NCBI GenBank assembly: GCA_019739215.1
Contig: JAHHDR010000020.1
Location: forward strand, 96,609 to 160,608
DNA from: Rhizobium sp.
GTDB lineage: Bacteria; Pseudomonadota; Alphaproteobacteria; Rhizobiales; Rhizobiaceae
Direction of reading: 5' to 3'
DNA: 64,000 nt
The translations under genes and the position numbers were made by a program. Shown here in pieces: positions 57,538 to 64,000 of the stretch (positions are counted from its first letter, which is position 1; every line of letters starts with the position of its first letter). The notes beneath the pieces are model-generated. The model ran no database searches, had not been told where the DNA came from, and saw only the letters and a list, made by a program, of their open reading frames with translations.

Positions 57538-58851
57538 GTGGTCAACCAATGGGGTCGGGATGGGAATTTCTCCTCTTCCGCGTCTCGCTCGTCCGGCATT
57601 GCCGGCATTCTGGTCGCCGCGCTGGTGGCGCTGGTGCTGGGTGCAGGCGGCGGCTATACGGCAGCGCGCCTTCTCGGCGGGGCGGCGTCCGGCGATCTGA
57701 CGGCGCGCGACACGAGAATTGCTGAACTCGAGCGGCAGGTCTCCGATCTCAGGTTCACCACCCAGGGCAACGAGAGCGAGGAGACCGCTCTTCGCCAACG
57801 CGTCGAGGAACTCACCAAGGCCAATGAGACGCTGAAAGCCCTCGCCGACGACAACAATGGCAATGCCAGTGCTGCGGCACAAGCGGAGATCGCGGCGCTC
57901 AAGAAGACGATCGAAGAGGCTGGCGACAACCGCGCCGAACTCAACCGCGCGCGACGGTCGCTCCAGATTTCCGAGTTGCAGATCATCGAACTCGAAGGCA
58001 CGATCCGCAGCCAGGCCGAAGAACTGGCAAGCCTGCGCAAGAGCCTGACTGCCGCGGCTGACCAGGGCGACACCGGCAGGAAGGCGCTGAGCGACCGGAT
58101 CAAGCTGCTCGAGGCGGCGCTTGCGGACGCCCGAAAAGAGTTGGCTGTTGTTGCCGATCTTCGTCGCCAGCTTGAAGCGTCGAAGAGCGATCTTGACCGC
58201 CGGACCGCCGAACTGAAGACGTCGAACGACAGTGCCGCGACGCTTCGCGCGGAGATCGACAGGGTCAAGGTGGCACTTGCCAAGGCAAGGAAGGACCTTG
58301 CCGCAGCACAGGAAGCCATCACCGACGGATCCGGCGAAGCGGAGTCGCTGCAGAAGGAGCTTGCTGCAGCCGAAGCGCAACTGGCGGCACGCGATGGCGA
58401 CGTCCGCAAGGTCGAAGCGCAATTGGCGGCAATCAGGACGGAACTCGACGCAGCCAAGGCCAAGGCCGGCCGAGCTGACGCGGAAAAGACGCTGATGGGC
58501 ATGACGCTGGGTGTCGTGCGCAGCGAGAAGGAAAAGCTGGAGGCCGAAGTCGCCGTGCTGACGCAGACAGTCGAGAGCCTTCAGGCAGCGCAGCGCGAAG
58601 ACACTGCACCACAGGACGTGACGAGCGGTGGCGATGAAACGCCCGCGCCGCTGCGGCGGGATACCGCCGCCGTACGCACCGCGCTGGAGGACATGCCGGG
58701 TTACGACCGGCTGACACCGGACAAACAGATCGAACTTGCCCGGCGCCTGGAGAATGGCGAATGCGTGGCGGATGCGCTGAAGTCGACGCTTGGCCGCGTG
58801 CCCGCCATTTCGCTCCGCAACCTGATCCGCGACCTCGGAAGCAAATGCTGA
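57538..58851 (+). CDS. Membrane-anchored coiled-coil protein
   Basis: A 437-residue protein: a short N-terminal cytosolic stretch, one membrane helix (IAGILVAALVALVLGAGGGY), then about 300 residues of heptad-rich coiled coil, and a C-terminal 60-residue domain (DMPGYDRLTPDKQIELARRL, then CVADALKSTLGRVPAISLRN). It starts GTG 57538. It is followed after 16 bases by a TAXI-type protein and probably co-transcribed with it. Function unknown; a periplasmic scaffold is plausible. Confidence 0.7.
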   Translation: MVNQWGRDGNFSSSASRSSGIAGILVAALVALVLGAGGGYTAARLLGGAASGDLTARDTRIAELERQVSDLRFTTQGNESEETALRQRVEELTKANETLKALADDNNGNASAAAQAEIAALKKTIEEAGDNRAELNRARRSLQISELQIIELEGTIRSQAEELASLRKSLTAAADQGDTGRKALSDRIKLLEAALADARKELAVVADLRRQLEASKSDLDRRTAELKTSNDSAATLRAEIDRVKVALAKARKDLAAAQEAITDGSGEAESLQKELAAAEAQLAARDGDVRKVEAQLAAIRTELDAAKAKAGRADAEKTLMGMTLGVVRSEKEKLEAEVAVLTQTVESLQAAQREDTAPQDVTSGGDETPAPLRRDTAAVRTALEDMPGYDRLTPDKQIELARRLENGECVADALKSTLGRVPAISLRNLIRDLGSKC

Positions 58852-58867
58852 CATTTGGGAGAGAGTT

Positions 58868-59923
58868 ATGTTGATGAAAATGCTCGCCGTCCTGCCGGTG
58901 GTCCTGTCCTTGTCACTGCCCTTGGCCGTGGCTGTGCCCGCCAGCGCCGCGGAACTGGAAAAGAACATCATGACCGGGGGGCCGACCGGCACCTATATCA
59001 AGATCGGCGGCGACATTGCCGGCCTGGGTAAGGCATGTGGGCAGACGCTCAACGTGGTCGAGAGCGCGGGGTCGCTGGAGAATTTCAGTGGCGTCCGCAA
59101 TCGGCGAAACACCCAGTTCGGCATCGTGCAGAATGACGTGCTCGAATATCTCAAGACCTTCGAGGCGGGTGACGCCGATATCCAGCAGGCGGTGCGCGGC
59201 GTGCGCATCATGTTCCCGCTCTATAACGAAGAGGTTCATGTTCTGGCGCGAACCGAGATCAAGACGATGGCCGACCTGTCAGGCCGCAAGGTGGCGGTCG
59301 GCGTCAAGGACAGCGGCACCTATCTCACGTCGTCCCTGATGCTCGATATCCTGCAGATCAAGGGAGTCCAGAAGGTCGAAGTCAATCCAGACAAGGCCCT
59401 GCCGCAGTTGCAGTCCGGCGAGATCGACGCCTTCTTCTACGTTGCCGGCGCGCCGGCGTCGCTGTTCCAGGGGGATGCGATCGACGGCGCGAAATTCCAT
59501 CTCGTGCCGATCACCGAAGCCCCGCTGCTCGCCACCTACATTCCGGCGAAGATCGAGCCCGGCACCTACGCCTTCCAGCAGCAGCCGGTCGATACGGTGG
59601 CAGTCAAGGCCGTGCTGATGACCTTCGACTACGACAAGAACCGCAACGCCTACCATCGCGAATCCTGCAAGGCAGTCGCCGATTTTTCCAGCTACATCAT
59701 CTCAAATCTCGACAAGCTCCAGACCTCTGGCCACCCCAAGTGGAAGACGGTCGACCTGACGGCGCTGCCGCCGGGCTGGAAGGTTGGTGTCTGCGTCAAG
59801 GAAGGGCTTGCAGCGGATTACAAGCCAACTTGCGTCGCGTCGGCTGCCACGCCCGCCTCCGACGAAGGCGATGAAAACGACGATTATCTCAAGCTGCTCA
59901 AGGAGCGGCTGAAGAAGCAATAG
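58868..59923 (+). CDS. TAXI-family TRAP-type solute-binding protein
   Basis: A 351-residue periplasmic protein with signal peptide (LPVVLSLSLPLAVAVPASA). The TAXI fold shows as ITGGPTGTY-like MTGGPTGTYIKIGGDIAGL, TQFGIVQNDVLEYL, VHVLARTEIKTMADLSGRKV and PQLQSGEIDAFFYVAGAP. No TRAP membrane genes are adjacent, so it may be an orphan receptor. Two more genes of the group follow: a small secreted protein 11 bases on and an acetyltransferase. Confidence 0.8.
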   Translation: MLMKMLAVLPVVLSLSLPLAVAVPASAAELEKNIMTGGPTGTYIKIGGDIAGLGKACGQTLNVVESAGSLENFSGVRNRRNTQFGIVQNDVLEYLKTFEAGDADIQQAVRGVRIMFPLYNEEVHVLARTEIKTMADLSGRKVAVGVKDSGTYLTSSLMLDILQIKGVQKVEVNPDKALPQLQSGEIDAFFYVAGAPASLFQGDAIDGAKFHLVPITEAPLLATYIPAKIEPGTYAFQQQPVDTVAVKAVLMTFDYDKNRNAYHRESCKAVADFSSYIISNLDKLQTSGHPKWKTVDLTALPPGWKVGVCVKEGLAADYKPTCVASAATPASDEGDENDDYLKLLKERLKKQ

Positions 59924-59934
59924 GCGAGGCGGAC

Positions 59935-60406
59935 ATGCGCGTTCGGTTCACGGCAGTGCTCGGCGCAACGCTTGCCGTGATGGCTTCGGCCACCATCGCC
60001 GATGACTGGGGCCGCTACGACAACCCTCGCTTTGCCTACGCGATCGACATCCCGCCGGGGTTCTTGGCCGTCGCGGAGGCGGACAACGGCGATGGCGGCG
60101 TGTCGCGATGGCCGTTCCGAGATGCGGGTGTGGGGCGCCTATCTCTCCTCGGGCGATTTTCCCTCGGAGATTGCCGACCGAGTCCGGTCGGACGCGAATG
60201 CTGGTTGGATGATAACCTACGATTTTCGGCCTGAAGCCGCTGCGAGTTGGTCCGGCAGCCTGGGTGGGCGCGTGTTCTACGCCCGGGCGACAAAAGGTTG
60301 CGACGACGCAGCAATCTATTTTCGGATCGAGTACGACACCGTGGAGCTCGAAGCATATCACCAGATCATCGACCGGCTGGTGGAAACGCTTCGCCCGACG
60401 TGTTGA
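59935..60406 (+). CDS. Small exported protein, one frameshift
   Basis: The start (MRVRFTAVLGATLAVMASAT, then IADDWGRYDNPRFAYAIDIP) is a signal peptide and a beta-rich N-terminus. Near 60110 the frame changes; the second part, RVWGAYLSSGDFPSEIADRV then FYARATKGCDDAAIYFRIEY, ends at a TGA at 60404-60406. Joined, it is about 157 residues. Family not recognised. Confidence 0.6.
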
Positions 60407-60442
60407 CGGGCAGGCGCGACGGCAGCGGGAACGGACAGGACA

Positions 60443-60946
60443 ATGCAGGCACCCATCATCCGAACCGAGCGCCTAACCTTGCGCCCATACACGCTTGATG
60501 ATTTTCCCCATCTGCTTGATCTCTATCAAACGGACAGGGCGGCCTTCATCGGCGGCAGGCTTTCGCAGCGCCAGGTATGGGACGGTTTCATGAACTGCAT
60601 TGGCCAATGGCCCGTGCTTGGCTTCGGTGGCTGGGCGGTGGAGGATTCGGCGTCCGGTGCGCTCGTCGGAGAGGTGGCCGTCCATCGACCCGTCGACTAC
60701 CCGGAGACGGAACTGGGCTGGCTACTCTTCGAGGGCTTCGAGGGCAAGGGCTATGCCCATGAGGCTGCGGAGGCTGCCCGGCACTGGGCTTTCGGCGAGG
60801 CGCAACTCGAGACCCTGGTCTCGTACATAGACAGGGACAACCACCGTTCCATCCGCGTTGCCGAGCGGCTGGGCGCCGTGCTTGACGGGCAGGCCGCGAC
60901 GCCGAACGGCGATCCCTGCTTTGTCTTTCGTCACAGGAACGGCTGA
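60443..60946 (+). CDS. GNAT-family N-acetyltransferase
   Basis: A 167-residue acetyltransferase of the RimJ/RimL-like class: IIRTERLTLRPYTLDDFPHL at the start, ELGWLLFEGFEGKGYAHEAA (acetyl-CoA loop, G-K-G-Y-A) and LVSYIDRDNHRSIRVAERLG. Substrate unknown. Its end overlaps the convergent sigma-factor gene by 16 bases. Confidence 0.88.
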   Translation: MQAPIIRTERLTLRPYTLDDFPHLLDLYQTDRAAFIGGRLSQRQVWDGFMNCIGQWPVLGFGGWAVEDSASGALVGEVAVHRPVDYPETELGWLLFEGFEGKGYAHEAAEAARHWAFGEAQLETLVSYIDRDNHRSIRVAERLGAVLDGQAATPNGDPCFVFRHRNG

Positions 60947-62181
60947 GGGGCTGGTGTCGATTGGGCCCCGACCTCGGCCAACCGGCGCCCGATGAAGCGT
61001 CGCTCGGCAGGCGCCCGGGTGAGATCCAGGGCTGTGAGGTAGGCGGCAGTGGCCTCCGCTCGTCGGTCGAGCCTCCGGAGAAAATCCGCCCGGGCGAGTT
61101 CGAGATAGCGATAGTCGGCGAGTTCGCCGGTATCCGCTATCGCATCCACCAGAGCCAGACCTGCCTCGGGACCGTCTCGCATGCCGATCGCGATGGCGCG
61201 ATTGAGCTCGGCGACCGGACCGGGGTCGGCGATCCGCAGCAGGTCGTACCAGCCGACAATTGCGGTCCAATCGGTGTTGCGTCCATCGACGGTGTCGGCA
61301 TGCACCGCCGCGATCGCCGCCTGCAACGTGTAGGTCGAATAGGGAGGGCGGCGTTGAGCGGCGTTGGCAAGTGCGCGCCCCTCCGCAATGTCCTGCCGGT
61401 GCCAAAGCGACCGATCCTGTTCGTCGAGCGGTGTCAGATCTCCGTGACCGTCGACGCGCGCATCGCGCCGGGCGTGCTGCAGCAGCATCAAGCCGAGAAG
61501 GCCATCGATATCGGCGCCGGAGACATGATTCTGCAGCAGGCGTGCGAGCCGGATCGCCTCCCGGCAGAGGTCGATGCGCAGGATGGAATCGGGATTGTCG
61601 GACGCGCAACCTTCGCTGAAGACCAGGTAGACCACACGAAGGACCGCCTCAAGACGTCCATCCAGTTCGGCCTTGCCCGGGACCTCGTAGGGCAGTGCTT
61701 CGGCCTTTATCCTGCCCTTGGCCCGCACGATGCGTTGCGCCATCGTCGGTGGTTTGACAAGGAAGGCAGCGGCGATGGCCTCAGTCGTCAGCCCGCAGAC
61801 TTCCCTGAGGCACAGCGCGACCTGCTGGTCGGCGGGAAGGGCGGGGTGGCAGCACGTGAAGATAAGCCGCAGCATATCGTCCCTGATCAGGTGAGGATCG
61901 GGCGGATCGGACATGTCCTGCTCCATGAGACGGGCAATTTCCGGCTCCAGTGCGCGAAATCGGGCGCGCCGACGCAAGGCATCGATCGTCCGGAAACGAC
62001 CGGCTGAGACCAGCCAGGAGCGCGGATTCGCAGGCATGCCATTGCGCGGCCACTGTTCGGTGGCCGCGAGAAAAGCCGCCTGCACGCCTTCCTCCGCCAG
62101 TTCGAAACTGCCGAGCAGTCGAATGAGGGTCGCAAGGACATAGGGCGCCTCGGCCCGGTAGAGTTGCTCGATCGACTGCAT
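60931..62181 (-). CDS. ECF42-type RNA polymerase sigma factor with C-terminal extension
   Basis: A 416-residue sigma factor. Region 2 is PYVLATLIRLLGSFELAEEG with FRTIDALRRRARFR, and region 4 is LTTEAIAAAFLVKPPTMAQR. The 200-residue C-terminal extension (DUF6596/TPR-like, CREAIRLARLLQN, AVAELNRAIAI-like) is typical of ECF42, which uses it instead of an anti-sigma factor. Nine bases upstream ends a YciI/DGPF-type gene, the usual partner of this group. Confidence 0.88.
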   Translation of the reverse strand: MQSIEQLYRAEAPYVLATLIRLLGSFELAEEGVQAAFLAATEQWPRNGMPANPRSWLVSAGRFRTIDALRRRARFRALEPEIARLMEQDMSDPPDPHLIRDDMLRLIFTCCHPALPADQQVALCLREVCGLTTEAIAAAFLVKPPTMAQRIVRAKGRIKAEALPYEVPGKAELDGRLEAVLRVVYLVFSEGCASDNPDSILRIDLCREAIRLARLLQNHVSGADIDGLLGLMLLQHARRDARVDGHGDLTPLDEQDRSLWHRQDIAEGRALANAAQRRPPYSTYTLQAAIAAVHADTVDGRNTDWTAIVGWYDLLRIADPGPVAELNRAIAIGMRDGPEAGLALVDAIADTGELADYRYLELARADFLRRLDRRAEATAAYLTALDLTRAPAERRFIGRRLAEVGAQSTPAPQPFL

Positions 62182-62190
62182 GGACGGGCC

Positions 62191-62547
62191 TTAGACGGGG
62201 ATCTGGTAGATCGGGCGCACCTCGATCGTCCCATGCCGCGCCAGCGGAATGCCGGCAGCGATCTGGATCGCCTCCGTCAGGTCGACGGCATCGACCAGAA
62301 TGAAGCCGCCCATCTGCTCCTTTGCCTCGGCAAATGGTCCGTCCGTCACGGACATCCTGCCGTCCACGAACCTTGACCAGTGCTGCCGGACGATGGCGAT
62401 TGCAGGGCCTCGGCATGGATCATCTTGCCGCGGGCTACGAGATCGTCGTCATAGCCCAGCGACTCCCGATCGAACTGCCGCTTCTCGTCCGCGCTCATCG
62501 CATCGAGAATGCCGCCATCGAAATGCACGATACAGAGAGTATTTCAT
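62191..62547 (-). pseudogene. YciI/DGPF-domain protein, frame broken twice
   Basis: Three frames join into one protein of about 118 residues: MKY at ATG 62547, then CIVHFDGGILDAMSADE and DLVARGKMIHAEALQSP, then VRQHWSRFVDGRMSVTDGPF, AEAKEQMGGFILVDAVD, IEVRPIYQIPV. The DGPF motif is intact. Shifts lie near 62535 and near 62400. Such proteins accompany ECF42 sigma factors. The clean remainder suggests sequence error rather than decay. Confidence 0.72.
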
Positions 62548-62653
62548 GTCTCACTCCATTGCTGACACCCAATGGTCGCGCGGCGGTGGGGATTTCGACA
62601 GCGCGGCGGCGAAAAAATATCCGAAAAGCTGGCGCTGTCCGCCCCGATAGCAA

Positions 62654-62684
62654 AAAGCCGCCGGACACGGGTTCCGGCGGCTTT
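62654..62684 (-). terminator. Rho-independent terminator of glnA
   Basis: AAAGCCGCCGGA and TCCGGCGGCTTT form a perfect 12-bp stem (62654-62665 with 62673-62684) around a 7-base loop; on the minus strand the stem runs into TTTTTG. It lies 23 bases past the glnA stop. Confidence 0.85.
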
Positions 62685-62706
62685 CGATTTTCGTCCGATC
62701 GCTGGA

Positions 62707-64000
62707 TCAGCAGGAGTAGTACATGTCGAATTCGACCGGATGCGGGGTCATTTCGAAGCGCATGACTTCCTGCATCTTCAGCTCGATGAACGAGTCGATC
62801 TGGTCGTCGTCGAACACGCCGCCGGCGGTCAGGAACTTGCGATCCTTGTCGAGGCTTTCCAGCGCTTCGCGCAGCGAGCCGCAGACGGTCGGGATCTTTT
62901 TCAGTTCCTTGGCAGGAAGGTCGTAAAGGTCCTTGTCCATCGGCTTGCCGGGATGGATCTTGTTCTTGATGCCGTCGAGGCCGGCCATCAGCATGGCTGC
63001 AAAACCGAGATAGGGGTTCTGGGTCGGGTCCGGGAAGCGGACTTCGACGCGCTTTGCCTTCGGGTTGGAGCCAAAGGGAATGCGGCACGATGCGGAGCGG
63101 TTGCGGGCGGAATAGGCCAGCAGAACCGGAGCTTCATAACCCGGTACCAGACGCTTGTAGGAGTTGGTGGTGGGGTTGGTGAAGGCGTTGATGGCCTTGG
63201 CATGCTTGATGATGCCGCCGATGTAGTACAGGCAGTTTTCAGACAGGCCGGCATATTCGTCGCCAGCAAAGGTCGGCTTGCCGCCCTTCCAGATCGACTG
63301 GTGCACGTGCATGCCCGAGCCGTTGTCGCCGAAGATCGGCTTCGGCATGAAGGTTGCCGTCTTGCCATAGGCATTGGCGACCTGGTGCACGACGTACTTG
63401 TAGATCTGCATCTTGTCGGCGCTGGATACCATGGTGTCGAACTTCACGCCCAGTTCGTGCTGCGCGGAGGCGACTTCGTGGTGGTGCTTTTCGACGACGA
63501 CGCCCATTTCAGCGAGAACCGTCAGCATTTCGGAACGCATGTCCTGCAGGCTGTCGATCGGCGGAACCGGGAAGTAACCGCCCTTGACGCGCGGACGGTG
63601 GCCAAGGTTGCCGGTTTCGTAATCCGTGTCGTCGTTGGACGGCAGTTCCGATGAATCCAGCTTGAAGCCGGTGTTGTAAGGGTCTGCCTTGTACTTCACG
63701 TCGTCAAAGACGAAGAATTCTGGCTCGGGGCCAACGAAGATGGTGTCGCCGATACCGGAGGCCTTGAGGTAGGCTTCGGCCTTCTTAGCGGTGCCGCGCG
63801 GGTCGCGGTTATAGGCTTCGCCGGAAACCGGGTCGAGAATGTCGCAAAGGATGACGAGGGTCGACTGGGCGAAGAACGGATCGGTATGGGCAGTTGCCGG
63901 ATCGGGCATAAGCACCATGTCGGATTCGTTGATGGCCTTCCAGCCGGCGATCGAGGAGCCGTCGAACATGACGCCATCGGCGAACATGTCTTCGTCTACG
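62707..64000 (-). CDS. glnA: Glutamine synthetase type I, 5' end beyond the window
   Basis: The last 431 residues of GSI, which joins ammonia to glutamate. Visible motifs are [10 protein letters not shown] (Mg/ATP region), [13 protein letters not shown], the metal-ligand region [44 protein letters not shown], and the adenylylation-site Tyr in KDLYDLP. The gene runs off the right edge, lacking about 35 N-terminal residues. A terminator follows the stop. Usually glnB/glnK lies upstream, outside this window. Confidence 0.95.
   Translation of the reverse strand, partial: VDEDMFADGVMFDGSSIAGWKAINESDMVLMPDPATAHTDPFFAQSTLVILCDILDPVSGEAYNRDPRGTAKKAEAYLKASGIGDTIFVGPEPEFFVFDDVKYKADPYNTGFKLDSSELPSNDDTDYETGNLGHRPRVKGGYFPVPPIDSLQDMRSEMLTVLAEMGVVVEKHHHEVASAQHELGVKFDTMVSSADKMQIYKYVVHQVANAYGKTATFMPKPIFGDNGSGMHVHQSIWKGGKPTFAGDEYAGLSENCLYYIGGIIKHAKAINAFTNPTTNSYKRLVPGYEAPVLLAYSARNRSASCRIPFGSNPKAKRVEVRFPDPTQNPYLGFAAMLMAGLDGIKNKIHPGKPMDKDLYDLPAKELKKIPTVCGSLREALESLDKDRKFLTAGGVFDDDQIDSFIELKMQEVMRFEMTPHPVEFDMYYSC

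Noticed and set aside
57499..58992. 497-codon frame on the minus strand
   Set aside because: Antisense shadow of the coiled-coil gene; repetitive Leu/Arg composition mirrors the heptads.
60961..62007. 348-codon frame on the plus strand
   Set aside because: Antisense of the ECF sigma factor, whose sigma domains are clear.
62572..63654. 360-codon frame on the plus strand
   Set aside because: Antisense of glnA.

Overview
The window reads as chromosome of an alphaproteobacterium of the order Hyphomicrobiales (Rhizobiales), probably a Rhizobiaceae/Phyllobacteriaceae relative. I base this on gene content: an alphaproteobacterial tRNA-Thr / rlmB / tRNA-Tyr / tRNA-Gly block, a rlpA-dac-tmk-holB-metG-tatD-MBL run, purC-hspQ neighbours, an N-methylproline-demethylase-like flavoprotein and type I glnA. 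No species can be named from sequence alone.

Region 1 (1-29.6 kb) is a genomic island holding a Dpd (7-deazapurine in DNA) system. It is flanked by transposase debris (IS5-type remnant at 222-432, IS3-type remnant at 29171-29612 inside a truncated dinB-like gene) and abuts the 3' end of a tRNA-Thr gene (30144-30219). The plus strand carries the restriction arm in one tightly overlapping operon, dpdE-F-G-H-I-J-K-D (1647-19580). The minus strand carries the modification arm, dpdC-dpdB-dpdA-second dpdB-like gene-queE-queD-queC-transporter (28618 down to 21911), behind a good sigma70-type promoter (28673-28701). QueD, QueE and QueC make preQ0; DpdA, a tRNA-guanine-transglycosylase relative, with DpdB places it in DNA; DpdC is expected to convert it to the amide form; the helicases, ATPase and PLD-like protein of the other arm are expected to attack unmodified DNA. 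Between the two arms lies a pair not in the standard dpdA-K list: an HNH endonuclease and a DndB-like DGQHR protein (19778-21856), of visibly lower GC. This pair is the best candidate here for an undescribed component.

Region 2 (30-47 kb) is ordinary chromosome: tRNA-Thr, an alpha/beta hydrolase that has lost its catalytic serine, rlmB, tRNA-Tyr/Gly, an oxygenase and an epimerase, divergent HxlR regulator/oxidoreductase, a CDGSH iron-sulfur protein, a CPA2 antiporter, an RTX protein, a cold-shock gene, a flavin oxidoreductase with divergent TetR regulator, and tRNA-Ser.

Region 3 (47-64 kb) is a housekeeping run: rlpA, a DD-carboxypeptidase homologue with degenerate active-site motifs, tmk, holB, a TauE-type permease, metG, tatD, an MBL-fold hydrolase, purC, hspQ, a coiled-coil membrane protein, a TAXI-type binding protein, an ECF sigma factor with a YciI-like partner, and glnA running off the right edge.

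Sequence quality matters here. Many genes are broken by single-base shifts: dpdF, dpdJ, the DGQHR gene, tetR, the small gene at 59935, yciI-like. The stretch from about 53.13 to 54.85 kb (3' half of metG, all of tatD) is riddled with mostly inserted bases. Since metG is essential, most of these are more likely sequence errors than true mutations; frameshifted genes should be read in that light.
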